Shown here: positions 1 through 10,366 of the stretch, piece after piece
Layout of the letters: every line of letters starts with the position of its first letter
Position numbering within the stretch: the first letter of the stretch is position 1
Assembly (NCBI RefSeq): GCF_004053875.1
Contig: NZ_SBIP01000002.1
Span: forward strand, 496,001 to 560,000
DNA from: Neorhizobium lilium
GTDB taxonomy: Bacteria; Pseudomonadota; Alphaproteobacteria; Rhizobiales; Rhizobiaceae
Reading direction: 5' to 3'
Length of the DNA: 64,000 nt
The notes under the pieces: model-generated
What the model was told of the DNA's origin: nothing
The model's input: only the letters and a program-made list of their open reading frames with translations
Database searches by the model: none
Made by a program: the position numbers and the translations under genes

Positions 1-49
1 ACTGAATTGACAGCGCCTTTCGGGCGTTTGCAGAGAAAGTGGTTCGGTC

Positions 50-487
50 ATGCGCATTACCGGGATAAACAGAATGTGCAGTCTCTTGCTGCTCTCGACA
101 GTCGCGGCGGCCACGCCCGCCCTTGCGCAGGAGGCGGATCATTACACGGCCGTCAGCAACACGGCGATGAGCGTTACCGGCGATATCTGGCTGGACGACT
201 TCAGCATCACCTTCGAAAACGATGAATCGCTTAACTTTTCCGCTCTCGTCGCCGATCATTTTCAGGTCGGCGGTCGCAATGTCCCGGCTTCCGTTTATCG
301 CGTCAAGAATCCGGCCGATCCGGAACTGCAGAACGGCAATCAGCTCTGCGGCAATGGAGACGTGACCTATGTCGCCAACTGGGCGCTGAGCGACGGCATG
401 TCGGCAATTGCCGTCTTCACTGGAAAGCGTGCGCCGAAGGGCGACGACGAAATGTGCGCCCTCTACACCTACCAGGACCCGGAATAG
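50..487 (+). CDS. Secreted hypothetical protein
   Basis: A 145-residue protein of unknown function. Residues 1-26 look like a Sec signal peptide: charged start, hydrophobic LLLLSTVAAA core, and a likely cleavage after ALA in TPALAQ. The mature part has two cysteines (in LCGNGD and in MCALYTY) that could form a periplasmic disulfide. I kept the first ATG because it supplies the basic n-region; an internal ATG at 74 is possible. It is followed at once by a convergent small gene. I recognise no family. Confidence 0.7.
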   Translation: MRITGINRMCSLLLLSTVAAATPALAQEADHYTAVSNTAMSVTGDIWLDDFSITFENDESLNFSALVADHFQVGGRNVPASVYRVKNPADPELQNGNQLCGNGDVTYVANWALSDGMSAIAVFTGKRAPKGDDEMCALYTYQDPE

Positions 488-488
488 G

Positions 489-749
489 TCAATCTGCCGT
501 CGGCAGCCGCCGCATGGTGAATTCGATCCGGTCGTTGTCGAGCTGGCGCCAGCTTTCCACTTCGGTCCAATAGGCAGCCTTGGGAAACTCGGCGAACCAT
601 TCCCGCGCTTTTTCGCGGGCTTCCTGCCGGGACATGAGAAAGGTCTCGCGTACGAACATGCCGGATCGCGCGCCGGCCTTCTCCAGCCGGTGGCGATCGA
701 TCCTGCGCTTCAGCCCGTCGAGCGGCGGGGGTGTGAACTTCGCCATCAA
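489..749 (-). CDS. Conserved hypothetical protein, 86 aa
   Basis: A small basic cytoplasmic protein beginning MAKFTPPPLDGLKRR, with no signal peptide or membrane segment. I chose the ATG at 749 because a GAGAGG Shine-Dalgarno sequence lies about six bases upstream; the longer in-frame start at 797 has none. It converges on the secreted protein to its left with only 1 bp between stop codons. Function unknown; it looks like a small rhizobial conserved protein. Confidence 0.65.
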   Translation of the reverse strand: MMAKFTPPPLDGLKRRIDRHRLEKAGARSGMFVRETFLMSRQEAREKAREWFAEFPKAAYWTEVESWRQLDNDRIEFTMRRLPTAD

Positions 750-917
750 AAGCCTCTCATCCGCACCTTGCGAGAAAAAGATAGTCTGGAGAGACACGCA
801 TTGCGAGTCCGATTTTTTGTCTTCGGCCAGTACCGGAATGGCTAACGAAAGCCTCGTTTGCTAGATCCAATGAAAGACGAATCGCGTCTGCGCGCGGCGA
901 GATGGATGGGATCACAG

Positions 918-1832
918 ATGGAACGGCCGATACTTCCAAGAGAACTGCCCCACGACATCGAGGAGAAGAAGGCAGCGGCTAGGGCTTGGTTCGAGAGCCT
1001 GCGCGATACGATCTGCGCCTCCTTCGAACAGTTGGAGGATGAGCTGGCAGGGCCTCTTTCCGATCAGGCGCCGGGACGCTTCGAGCGCAAGGACTGGCTG
1101 CGTGATGGCGGCGAAGGCGGAGGCGGCACCATGTCCATGATGGCCGGCCGGGTGTTCGAGAAGGTCGGCGTGCATACTTCGACTGTCCATGGCGAATTCT
1201 CCGAGGATTTCCGCGCCCAAATGCCTGGAGCCGACGAGGATCCACGCTTCTGGGCGTCCGGCATTTCGTTGATCGCCCATCCGGTCAATCCCAACGTGCC
1301 TGCCGTCCACATGAACACCCGAATGGTCGTCACCACCAGTCAATGGTTCGGCGGCGGCGCCGACCTGACGCCGGTGCTCGACCGCCGCCGTACCCAGGAC
1401 GATCCCGACACTCTCCTCTTCCACCGCGTTATGGAGATCACCTGCAACCGTCATCAGGCAGTCGCCGATTACGATCGCTACAAGGCATGGTGCGACGAAT
1501 ACTTCTTCCTGAAGCACCGCAACGAAGCCCGCGGCGTCGGCGGCATCTTCTTCGACTGGCTGCATTCGCAAGAGGAAAAAGGCGGTTGGGACGCCGACTT
1601 CGGCTTCGTGCAGGATGTCGGGCGCGCCTTCAACATGGTCTACCCCAAGATCGTTCGGGGCAATTTCAACAGCGATTGGACGGCAGAGGATCGCGACGAG
1701 CAGTTGGTACGGCGCGGCCGCTATGTCGAGTTCAATCTGCTTTACGATCGCGGCACGATTTTCGGTCTGAAGACCGGCGGCAACGTCGAATCCATTCTCT
1801 CCTCTCTACCTCCAGTGGTCAGGTGGCCATGA
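918..1832 (+). CDS. hemF: Oxygen-dependent coproporphyrinogen III oxidase
   Basis: HemF converts coproporphyrinogen III to protoporphyrinogen IX with O2, a late cytoplasmic step of heme synthesis. The 304-residue length fits the family. Family stretches are clear: the GGGGTMSMM segment, [25 protein letters not shown] with its conserved His, the [10 protein letters not shown] motif, and near the C-terminus [22 protein letters not shown]. The start is [11 protein letters not shown] at 918, the usual rhizobial N-terminus; a longer in-frame start at 858 is less likely. No strong ribosome binding site is visible. Aerobic heme synthesis here could supply respiratory cytochromes. Confidence 0.95.
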   Translation: MERPILPRELPHDIEEKKAAARAWFESLRDTICASFEQLEDELAGPLSDQAPGRFERKDWLRDGGEGGGGTMSMMAGRVFEKVGVHTSTVHGEFSEDFRAQMPGADEDPRFWASGISLIAHPVNPNVPAVHMNTRMVVTTSQWFGGGADLTPVLDRRRTQDDPDTLLFHRVMEITCNRHQAVADYDRYKAWCDEYFFLKHRNEARGVGGIFFDWLHSQEEKGGWDADFGFVQDVGRAFNMVYPKIVRGNFNSDWTAEDRDEQLVRRGRYVEFNLLYDRGTIFGLKTGGNVESILSSLPPVVRWP

Positions 1833-1931
1833 TCGACTTGGCTAGTTGACAGTTCAACTTTCGCTAATAAGGAGTTTTCGAATCGCCGCTGTGGTGGTAA
1901 CTTCTCGCTGATCGCACTGGAGGAGGATCCC

Positions 1932-2216
1932 ATGAGCGCATCATACAGCCTGCCAAACCCAAGCGTTCCAACACTGGACCTGCAGCAGCAGAAAGGTCCG
2001 TCCCGCAATCTGGACACGCCGCGCATGATCGAGCGGCTGGCAATCGAGATGCGGGCCCGCAGCGGTGGTGAGTTGCCTCATTCCTTTTATGTCGAGAAGG
2101 TGAAGCAGCGGCTCCGGGGCGAGAATGGAGACAGCTTCATGCCAGCCGACGTGATGGCACAGCAGATGCCATCGGAAGCTCAGTCCGTCTTCCACGCCTG
2201 GGCGCTGCGCGAGTAA
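1932..2216 (+). CDS. Conserved hypothetical protein, 94 aa
   Basis: A small soluble protein with a strong GGAGGAGG ribosome binding site just upstream of ATG 1932. The N-terminal third is polar and probably disordered; residues 30-94 look helical (TPRMIERLAIEMRARSGGELPHSF). There is no membrane segment. It sits between hemF and a DUF1059 gene, apparently in the same direction of transcription. I do not recognise a named family. Confidence 0.65.
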   Translation: MSASYSLPNPSVPTLDLQQQKGPSRNLDTPRMIERLAIEMRARSGGELPHSFYVEKVKQRLRGENGDSFMPADVMAQQMPSEAQSVFHAWALRE

Positions 2217-2301
2217 CATCGGAACACACCACTCGCCCCTGAGTTAGATCGGCAGCGCCGGAACTTTCGGCGCGTCAATTGCTGAACAGGAGGAGACACA
2301 G

Positions 2302-2496
2302 ATGCGACTGTTTGAGTGCGGCACGCTGGTGCCCGGCTGCGAATGGCATACGCGGGCGCAGGACGATGCCGAAGTGGTTCGACGTGCCGTCGAGCATATG
2401 CGCGGGACCCATGGCGAAGAAATGATCCGACAAGGCACGGTAGAGAAGATCAAGGCGCGTATCCAGCACGAAAACGGCGTTGAGGCGGCGGCCTGA
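2302..2496 (+). CDS. DUF1059 family small protein
   Basis: A 64-residue protein matching the DUF1059 pattern: MRLFECGTLVPGCEWHTRAQ followed by a VVRRAVEHMRGTHG segment. The two cysteines and several histidines suggest metal or redox sensing, but the family is uncharacterised. A good ribosome binding site (AGGAGGAGAC) precedes the ATG. It is the last plus-strand gene before the convergent cca operon. Confidence 0.75.
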   Translation: MRLFECGTLVPGCEWHTRAQDDAEVVRRAVEHMRGTHGEEMIRQGTVEKIKARIQHENGVEAAA

Positions 2497-2511
2497 GCCG
2501 GCCGAAGACGA

Positions 2512-3774
2512 TTAAAGCGAATCCGCGATCATCTCGTTCAGCCGGGCGGTCAGTACCGCCCGGTCGAGAGTGAAATTGCGCTCCACCCATAAATCCTCGA
2601 GCAGCTTCAGCACTTCGCCGACCCGCTTTCCGGCGGGCACGCCTGCCGCGACAACGTCGGCACCGGTCATCGGGAACACCGGCTTTCGGTAATTCTCCGC
2701 CCGCTGCAGGAGCGTCGAAAGCCGCGCCGATTTGCGCATCGCCACCGGATCTCCTTCGTCCGCCGAGCGCGCCGACACGAGCGCGAGCTTCAGCCGCATG
2801 ACAAGGCCGTCGGCGCCATGACGGTAGAGCAGCCTGTCGAAGCCGACATCGGTTACTTCGTCCGGCAAGACTGGCGCTTTCGCCCAATCCACCAGCCGCG
2901 CTGTCTCCGCCTTCGACATTCGCAGCCGCGTCGCCAGCGCATTGAGCCTTTCCGCATCGGGCGGCACGATGGCGGCGAGCCGCAGCAGGGGATAAGGCGC
3001 CCAGCCGAACGCGGCCTCCGTTGTTACCAGTCCGTGAATGGAGTCGATGCCCCACTTTTCCGTCTCGGGCAAGATTTCCGTCAGCACGCCCACCTGCCGC
3101 ATCCACAACAGGGCGCGGGAGGGGTCTGCAGCCGAAAGAAGCTTTTTGGTTTCCGCCCAGACGCGTTCGGCCGAAAGCGTCGAAAGCTTGTCCTTGGCGC
3201 GCGCCGACGCCCTCAGGCCATCGGCGTCTGGCCGCCCGGAACCATAAAGTGCAAAGAAGCGGAAAAAGCGGAGTATCCGCAGATGGTCCTCCGCGATCCG
3301 TTGCGCGGCGTCGCCGATGAACCGAATGGTGCGCGTTTCGATGTCCGCGAGGCCGCCGACGAGATCGATCACCTCCCCCTGGTCATCCGCATAGAGCGCG
3401 TTGATCGTGAGGTCGCGCCGCTCCGCATCTGCCTGCCAATCGGTTCCGAAAGCTACCTTGGCGCGCCGCCCGTCGGTTTCCACGTCGCGCCGCAACGTCG
3501 TCACCTCGAATGGCCTGCCGTCGGTGACCAGCGTTACCGTACCGTGCTCGATCCCCGTTGGCACCGCTTTGATCCCTGCTTTCACCGCACGCTCCACCAC
3601 TTGCTCCGGCAGAAGCGTCGTGGCGATGTCCACATCGGAGACCGGCATTCCCATCAACGCATTGCGCACAGCGCCGCCTGCAATACGCGCCTCTGCCCCG
3701 TCAATATTCAGGAGCGAAAGCACACGCTGAAGCGCCGGATCGCGGAACCAGGCGTCGTCTCCAACAGAGGTCAT
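2512..3774 (-). CDS. cca: CCA tRNA nucleotidyltransferase / poly(A) polymerase family
   Basis: A class II nucleotidyltransferase that most likely adds or repairs the CCA end of tRNAs. The N-terminal domain holds GGAVRNALMGMPVSDVDIAT, with the G-G-x-V-R-N signature and the DxD metal-binding aspartates. RRDLTINAL follows, then the RNA- and nucleotide-binding helices (DHLRILRFFRF). At 420 residues it matches the short alphaproteobacterial form without an HD domain. Its ATG overlaps the stop of the upstream nudix gene by four bases (ATGA), so the two are probably translationally coupled. A pure poly(A) polymerase role cannot be excluded. Confidence 0.93.
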   Translation of the reverse strand: MTSVGDDAWFRDPALQRVLSLLNIDGAEARIAGGAVRNALMGMPVSDVDIATTLLPEQVVERAVKAGIKAVPTGIEHGTVTLVTDGRPFEVTTLRRDVETDGRRAKVAFGTDWQADAERRDLTINALYADDQGEVIDLVGGLADIETRTIRFIGDAAQRIAEDHLRILRFFRFFALYGSGRPDADGLRASARAKDKLSTLSAERVWAETKKLLSAADPSRALLWMRQVGVLTEILPETEKWGIDSIHGLVTTEAAFGWAPYPLLRLAAIVPPDAERLNALATRLRMSKAETARLVDWAKAPVLPDEVTDVGFDRLLYRHGADGLVMRLKLALVSARSADEGDPVAMRKSARLSTLLQRAENYRKPVFPMTGADVVAAGVPAGKRVGEVLKLLEDLWVERNFTLDRAVLTARLNEMIADSL

Positions 3775-4406
3775 GCGTAGAGCCTTTCATACAATGTCCG
3801 GAGAATACCGGCTGTGACGCCCCAGATGTTGCGCTGCTCGTAGGGCATCAGATAGAAGTGCCGCTCTCTTCCGTCCAGCAGGCGCGAACTGCGTTGGTGG
3901 TTCGCCTTGTTCATCAGAAACGATAGCGGCACTTCGAAAGCCTCATCCACTTCCGTCGGATTGAGCTTCAGCTCGAAGCCGCGCTTCACCACGGAAAGCA
4001 CCGGCGTGATCCGGAAACCGGTCGTGGCGAAATAGGTCGGCAGCCGCCCAACCGTTTCCACGAAATGCGGCGCAAGGCCGATTTCCTCTTCCGCTTCACG
4101 AATGGCGGCCCGTTCCGGAGATCCGTCCTCCGGATCGATCGCGCCGCCTGGAAAGGCGATTTGGCCCGAATGCTTGCGCAGGTTCGACGTACGCTGCGTC
4201 AGGATGATCTTGGCGTCTTCGCCATCATCGACCACCGGCACCAGCACCGCGGCATCCTTCAGCTTGAGGCCTTGTGCATAATCGACCAGCGTCGGGTTGA
4301 GCAGATGGTCCCCATGCTCGCGCGCCGCATTCTCGATCGGACTGCCACGCTGACGAAGCGCGCGTCGCCGAAATTCGCCGGCTGAGAAAGGAAATGCGTC
4401 GGTCAT
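3771..4406 (-). CDS. Nudix hydrolase, CoA pyrophosphatase type
   Basis: A 211-residue nudix enzyme. LTQRTSNLRKHSGQIAFPGG (about residues 69-88) is the CoA-binding NuCoA signature, and it runs into the nudix box GAIDPEDG...REAEEEIGL (residues 88-111) that binds Mg2+. It probably cleaves CoA or oxidised CoA derivatives to 4'-phosphopantetheine and 3',5'-ADP. It is the middle gene of DUF1285-nudix-cca, with four-base overlaps on both sides. Confidence 0.88.
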   Translation of the reverse strand: MTDAFPFSAGEFRRRALRQRGSPIENAAREHGDHLLNPTLVDYAQGLKLKDAAVLVPVVDDGEDAKIILTQRTSNLRKHSGQIAFPGGAIDPEDGSPERAAIREAEEEIGLAPHFVETVGRLPTYFATTGFRITPVLSVVKRGFELKLNPTEVDEAFEVPLSFLMNKANHQRSSRLLDGRERHFYLMPYEQRNIWGVTAGILRTLYERLYA

Positions 4407-5026
4407 TGCGACAGGCGGTCCAGTTCGGCTGCCGGCATGATGGGAAACAGTTCAGCGCCGGATCGAATGGCAAACATGTCCACACCATCCACAGCCACCA
4501 CCGCTCCCAGTGCCACAAGGTCGTACATCACCGCGCGGGAAACCAGCGCCTCCAGCCGCCCACGGACATGCAGATAGGGCTTAAGCTCCCCTGTCTCGCC
4601 ACTGATCGCGAAGCGCAAGGGATGATCGCTGCCTGCCTCCACCACGTCGCCGACATTGGTGCGGAAGGATAACACAGGTCCGCCCGGCCCATCGACCGCT
4701 TGCATCTCCACGGCCAGGAACGGCGCGTCGACAACACGGATGCCGAGCTTTTCCACAGGCGTGACAAGATATGTTTTCCCGTCTTCATCCTTGCGCAGCA
4801 CCGTGGAGAAAAGCCGCACCAGCGGAGCCCGGCCAATCGGCGTCCCCATGTAGAACCACGTACCGTCGGCGCGGATTTCCATGTCGATATCGCCGCAGAA
4901 AGGCGGGTTCCACTTTTCGACCGGCGGGAGGCCCCGACCGGGAGTACCGGTCTGTTCGGAGGCACGGGCAATCAAAGCCGCCAGTCCCGCCGCGTCGCCT
5001 TCCGAATTTGTCATCTGTGCCGCCAT
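4403..5026 (-). CDS. DUF1285 domain protein
   Basis: A 207-residue soluble protein of the DUF1285 family. The characteristic core is visible: PPVEKWNPPFCGDIDMEIRADGTWFYMGTPIGR and further on the VRLFSTVLRKDEDGKTYLVTPVEK region. Function is unknown. It is the first gene of a minus-strand operon with the nudix and cca genes, overlapping the nudix start by four bases. The start at 5026 has a GGGACTGAAAG leader; an internal ATG at 5014 is also possible. The 16-bp inverted repeat at 5052-5105 lies directly upstream. Confidence 0.85.
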   Translation of the reverse strand: MAAQMTNSEGDAAGLAALIARASEQTGTPGRGLPPVEKWNPPFCGDIDMEIRADGTWFYMGTPIGRAPLVRLFSTVLRKDEDGKTYLVTPVEKLGIRVVDAPFLAVEMQAVDGPGGPVLSFRTNVGDVVEAGSDHPLRFAISGETGELKPYLHVRGRLEALVSRAVMYDLVALGAVVAVDGVDMFAIRSGAELFPIMPAAELDRLSQ

Positions 5027-5051
5027 CTTTCAGTCCCGGTTCACACGTAAC

Positions 5052-5105
5052 ACCAAGGATCAATGATAGGGATCTATAGGATCGGCTCGATCATTGATCC
5101 TTGGT
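5052..5105. repeat. Perfect 16-bp inverted repeat between DUF1285 and moxR
   Basis: ACCAAGGATCAATGAT at 5052-5067 is repeated exactly as its reverse complement at 5090-5105, with a 22-base loop. It lies between two divergent operons (DUF1285 leftward, moxR rightward). It could be a double operator or a hairpin in a 5' leader. There is no flanking T-tract typical of a terminator. Confidence 0.75.
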
Positions 5106-5280
5106 ATAAGCACTCGACAAGGCTATCGTTCCTCACGAGATAGTCATTCAATACGCGCTTGTCAGCCTTCTTTCGGGTAATAAGTTTGGTTGAATGGGCG
5201 TATTTCGCACCGCAGCGATTCGCCATCAGGCACGATGCCTTGGCTGTGCGATCTACCGAATAAGCATGTTGGAGAGCGAT

Positions 5281-6294
<1,014 letters not shown>

Positions 6295-6326
6295 GGCGGC
6301 TCCCCGCAAGGCTAGAAAGGAACCCC

Positions 6327-7259
6327 GTGGCATCCATTGGCCAGATCGTCGAACAGACGCCCACCAATGACGTCCTTTCCCGCGCCCAGGCGCGGGCCAT
6401 GCTGGTGCCCGATTGCATGGTCGAGGCCAAGCGCATCGCCAATACGGTGATTGCCGGCTGGCACGGCCGCCGCAAACGCGGCATCGGCGAGAACTTCTGG
6501 CAGTTCCGCCCCTATGCTGAAGGCGAAAGCCTGTCGCGCATCGACTGGCGCCGCTCCGCCCGCGACGACCATACCTATGTCCGCGACCGCGAGTGGGAAG
6601 CGGCCCATACCGTCTGGCTGTGGGCCGACCTTTCTCCGTCGATGATGTACAAGTCGACGCTGGCGCAGGTCTCCAAGGAGAGCCGCGCGCTGGTCATCAT
6701 GCTGGCGCTCGCCGAAATCCTCTCACGGTCGGGCGAACGCATCGGCTGCCCCGGCATCATGGAGCCGGTTTCGTCACGCAATGCCGCCGAGAGGCTGGCA
6801 ACCGCCATCATGCACGCTCCCCAGGCAACGGGTCTACCCGATACGGCCATGATCCGCGGCCAGAGCGACATCATCTTGATCGGCGATTTTCTCGATGAAG
6901 CGGATGCGGTGATGAACCGTATCGCGCCGCTCGGTCGCCGCGGCCTGCGTGGCCATGTGATAGAGATCGCCGATCCGGCCGAAGAGACCTTTCCCTATTC
7001 CGGCCGCACCGAATTCGTCGATCCGGAGACGGGCGAGAAGCTCGTCGCAGGCCGGGCAGAGAATATCCGTGACCTCTACCAGCGCGCCTATTGGGCTCGC
7101 CGCCAGGCACTCGGCGAAGCGCTGCGGCGGCTGGGATGGAGCTTCGTCTTCAATCGCACGGATCATCTTGCCTCCGAGGCGCTGGTCGCAGTCCACGGCT
7201 ATCTTTCCGGCATGCCGGCACAAAGGGCAATCGAGCGGCCGACAGGAGGCAAGGCATGA
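6327..7259 (+). CDS. DUF58 domain protein (VWA-like MoxR partner)
   Basis: A 310-residue DUF58 protein. The signature RPYAEGESLSRIDWRRSARDD is at residues 62-82, followed by a VWA-like fold with a MIDAS-type motif, WADLSPSM (DxSxS). It starts with GTG at 6327 behind GAAAGGA. The stop overlaps the next gene's ATG (ATGA at 7256-7259). Proteins of this family are encoded next to MoxR ATPases and are thought to be their clients or adaptors; a specific biochemical role is not known. Confidence 0.9.
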   Translation: MASIGQIVEQTPTNDVLSRAQARAMLVPDCMVEAKRIANTVIAGWHGRRKRGIGENFWQFRPYAEGESLSRIDWRRSARDDHTYVRDREWEAAHTVWLWADLSPSMMYKSTLAQVSKESRALVIMLALAEILSRSGERIGCPGIMEPVSSRNAAERLATAIMHAPQATGLPDTAMIRGQSDIILIGDFLDEADAVMNRIAPLGRRGLRGHVIEIADPAEETFPYSGRTEFVDPETGEKLVAGRAENIRDLYQRAYWARRQALGEALRRLGWSFVFNRTDHLASEALVAVHGYLSGMPAQRAIERPTGGKA

Positions 7260-10102
7260 GCGCTCTTGCTTTCGCCAGTCCCGCAATTCTCCTTGGCCTG
7301 ATCGCCCTGCCGATGATCTGGTGGCTGCTGCGGCTGACGCCGCCGCGCCCCAAGGCGGAAGTCTTCCCGCCGCTGCGCATCCTCGCATCCGTGTTGACGC
7401 GGGAGGAGACGCCCTCCAAGAGCCCGTGGTGGCTGACCTTGCTGCGCATGCTGCTCGCCGCAGCGGTCATCTTTGCTATTGCCGATCCTATCCTCAATCC
7501 GCGCACCAACTCGCTCAACACCGCAGGCCCGCTGGTGCTTGTGGTCGATAACGGCTGGGCGACCGCTCCGGACTGGGATCGCCGCGTACAGACTGCCCGG
7601 CTTCTGATCGACGATGCCGAAAACGCCGATATCCCGGTTTCGATCGCCTTCACCGCCGATCCAAGCCAGGAAGCGACGCCGGGCACGGCTGCTGACGCCC
7701 GCGAAAAGCTCGCCGCGGCCGGCCCGAAGCCGCTGGTCCCAGATCGTGCCCGTGCCGCCAAAGCGGTGGCGGAAGCGCTGAACGGCACCCGCCCCGGCAC
7801 GCTCGTCCTTCTTTCCGATGGTGTTGCGGCCGCAAGCGATGGCGATGCTGTCGCCTCCCTCGCCGCCCTGTCGCCGGCGGATCTGCGCCTGATCGAAGGT
7901 GACGGCCGCAGCGCCCTTGCCATCACCGACGCCAACAACAACGCGACGGCGCTAAGCGTCACCGCGACCCGGTTGGTTACCGCGACGGCGCAACAGGCGA
8001 TCGTCGATGCGCTCGACAGCCAGGGACGGTCGCTCGCATCGGGCACGCTCGACTTCGCAGTGGGTGCCGCCACCGCCACCGCGGAGATCACCGCCCCCTT
8101 CGAGCTGCGAAACGATTTCGCGCGGCTGAACGTGCAAGGCATGGCGACGGCCGGCACCGCCCATCTGCTCGACGACGGCTTCAAGCGCCGCCGCGTCGCA
8201 TTGCTGGCAGGAGACGGCGGCAACGATCTGCAACCGCTTCTGCAGCCGCTTTACTATATTAGCCGCGCTCTTCAGCCCTATGCCGATATCGTGGAGCCCC
8301 GCACGGCCGACCTCGCCGCCTCCATCCCGGAACTGATCGCCAGCAACCCGTCAGCCATCGTCATGGCCGATATCGGCCGCCTTCCGGCAGAGACCTATGC
8401 GCCATTGCAGCGGTGGATCGCCCGGGGTGGCACGCTGATCCGCTTTGCAGGCCCGCGCCTTGCCGCCGCGCCCGCCGATGATCCGCTGGTGCCTGTCGTG
8501 CTGCGCCAGGGCGAACGCGCGCTCGGCGGCGCCATGTCCTGGTCGGAGCCGCAACCGCTGGCGGAGTTTCCCAGTTTCGGTCCCTTTGCCGGCCTGCCGC
8601 GCGCCGCCGACATCACCGTCAGCCGTCAGGTTCTGGCCGAGCCGAGCCCGGATCTGGCCGAGCGCACCTGGGCGAGCCTTGCCGACGGCACACCGCTCGT
8701 GACTGAAAAGGAAGTGGAGGCGGGACGCATCGTGCTCTTCCACACCAGCGCCGAGGCGAGCTGGTCCAACCTTCCGCTTTCCGGCAATTTCGTGGAAATG
8801 CTGCGGCGTCTCGTTCAGCTTGCCCGCGCAGGCGGCGCCGCAACGACTGGCGCAGAGGGAGCCGCCGCCGCCCTGCCGCCCTACCGGCTGTTGACCGCCG
8901 ACGGCATCCTCACCACCGAAACCGGGACGGCGCGACCGATCGCCATCCGTCCGGGAGAAACACCCGTGGCAAGCTTCGATCATCCGCCTGGCCTCTACGG
9001 CACCGAAGACGGTTATAGCGCCGTCAACCTTCTGGCCCCGAAAACCGTACTGGCTCCCTTCGATGCCGCAGGCGCGGGACAGAATATCGCCCGTGAAGGC
9101 TTGGCCGGTGGCGAAGCTCGTTCGTTGCGGCCCGCCCTCTTCGCGCTGGCCTTCGCGTTGCTGGTGCTCGACAGCCTCGTCATCCTCTTCATGAACGGCG
9201 CCTTCGCCAGAGGTCCGCGCAACCGTTCGCATCGGGGCACGGCAGGCGGCGCCGCGGCTGCCCTGGCAGGTCTGCTCGCCTTCGGGCCTCTGGCCTTCTC
9301 GCCCGGACATCTTCAGGCGCAGGACATGGCGCCCGGCGCGGCGGCAAAACCCGGCGACGACCAGATCCTGGAACGGCTGGATACAACCCATCTCGCCTAT
9401 GTCACAACGGGCGAACCCGATGTAGACCGCATCTCGCAGCAGGGTCTCGAAGGGCTGAGCCAGTTCCTCACCTACCGGACGACACTGGAGCCGGGCGCGC
9501 CCGTCGGTCTCGACATCGCCAAGGACGAGCTGTCTTTCTACCCGATCATCTACTGGCCTGTTTCAGCAACCGCCCCCATGCCCTCGCAGGCTGCGATTTC
9601 CCGCATCGACGCGTATATGCGCAATGGCGGCACCGTGCTGTTCGATACCCGCGACCAGATCTCGGCGCTGGATGGCGCCGGCTCCAGCCCCAACGCGCAG
9701 CGCCTGCAGGCCATTCTTGCCGACATCGACATCCCGCCGCTCGAGCCGACGCCGGAAAACCATGTGCTGACCCGCTCCTTCTACCTCCTGCGGGATTTTC
9801 CCGGCCGCTATGCCGGAAGCCCGCTTTGGGTGGAAGCCCGTCAGGACGCCAAGAACAGCGGCTCCAAGCTCTCCTCGACCGGCGACGGCGTCACGCCGAT
9901 CCTCATCACCGGCAACGACTTTGCGGGAGCCTGGGCGATCGACGCACAGGGCTCGCCTGTGTTGCCGACAGTGCCGCCGGACGAGATGCAGCGGGAATAT
10001 GCCTTCCGCGCCGGCGTCAACATCCTGATGTACATGCTGACCGGCAACTACAAGGCCGATCAGGTGCATGTGCCGGCTCTCCTGGAACGGCTTGGGCAGT
10101 GA
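7256..10102 (+). CDS. BatA-like N-terminus / DUF4159 membrane protein
   Basis: A 948-residue envelope protein. Residues 5-80 form a BatA-type N-terminal domain with two membrane helices (ILLGLIALPMIWWLLRL and LLRMLLAAAVIFAIADPIL). A VWA-like domain follows, with a degenerate metal site (VVDNGWATA instead of DxSxS), then a central domain and another membrane region near residues 620-670. The C-terminal third is DUF4159 (THLAYVTTGEPDVDRISQQGL onward). The start at 7256 overlaps the DUF58 stop (ATGA). It probably works with the MoxR-DUF58 pair in envelope integrity; no enzymatic residues are obvious. Confidence 0.88.
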   Translation: MSALAFASPAILLGLIALPMIWWLLRLTPPRPKAEVFPPLRILASVLTREETPSKSPWWLTLLRMLLAAAVIFAIADPILNPRTNSLNTAGPLVLVVDNGWATAPDWDRRVQTARLLIDDAENADIPVSIAFTADPSQEATPGTAADAREKLAAAGPKPLVPDRARAAKAVAEALNGTRPGTLVLLSDGVAAASDGDAVASLAALSPADLRLIEGDGRSALAITDANNNATALSVTATRLVTATAQQAIVDALDSQGRSLASGTLDFAVGAATATAEITAPFELRNDFARLNVQGMATAGTAHLLDDGFKRRRVALLAGDGGNDLQPLLQPLYYISRALQPYADIVEPRTADLAASIPELIASNPSAIVMADIGRLPAETYAPLQRWIARGGTLIRFAGPRLAAAPADDPLVPVVLRQGERALGGAMSWSEPQPLAEFPSFGPFAGLPRAADITVSRQVLAEPSPDLAERTWASLADGTPLVTEKEVEAGRIVLFHTSAEASWSNLPLSGNFVEMLRRLVQLARAGGAATTGAEGAAAALPPYRLLTADGILTTETGTARPIAIRPGETPVASFDHPPGLYGTEDGYSAVNLLAPKTVLAPFDAAGAGQNIAREGLAGGEARSLRPALFALAFALLVLDSLVILFMNGAFARGPRNRSHRGTAGGAAAALAGLLAFGPLAFSPGHLQAQDMAPGAAAKPGDDQILERLDTTHLAYVTTGEPDVDRISQQGLEGLSQFLTYRTTLEPGAPVGLDIAKDELSFYPIIYWPVSATAPMPSQAAISRIDAYMRNGGTVLFDTRDQISALDGAGSSPNAQRLQAILADIDIPPLEPTPENHVLTRSFYLLRDFPGRYAGSPLWVEARQDAKNSGSKLSSTGDGVTPILITGNDFAGAWAIDAQGSPVLPTVPPDEMQREYAFRAGVNILMYMLTGNYKADQVHVPALLERLGQ

Positions 10103-10131
10103 CGCAATGATGGTGAGCAAGTCGCGTATAG

Positions 10132-10275
10132 AAAAAGACCCCTCCCCACCCTCCCCACAAGGGGGAGGGCTTAACCCAGCCGTTACGCCGAGGCTCGATG
10201 GTGGTGGGTGGTTGCCGCGGGTTTTCTCCCCCCTTGTGGGGGAGATGGCCGGCAGGCCAGAGAGGGCCCTTTTGT
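10132..10275. repeat. RIME-like intergenic palindromic element
   Basis: A mosaic of palindromes between two co-directional genes. CCCTCCCCACAAGGGGGAGG is near 10150-10169. A closely related inverted copy, TCTCCCCCCTTGTGGGGGAGA, is near 10225-10245, followed by the GGCCGGCAGGCC block. A smaller palindrome, CCCTCT-N5-AGAGGG, lies at 10342-10358. The sequence resembles the rhizobial RIME-type repeats that occur in many copies per genome. The stretch 10103-10366 holds no gene. Confidence 0.75.
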
Positions 10276-10366
10276 ACGATTGCACCAACTCCATCCCCCA
10301 TACAGGAATCGCATGGAGGCTCCGGCATCCTTCACCTTCCCCCCTCTCCCCTAGAGGGAATTCCTC

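Noticed and set aside
8351..9391. Minus-strand 346-codon frame opposite the DUF4159 gene
   Set aside because: Shadow of a real gene with a low-complexity, Arg/Gly-rich translation.
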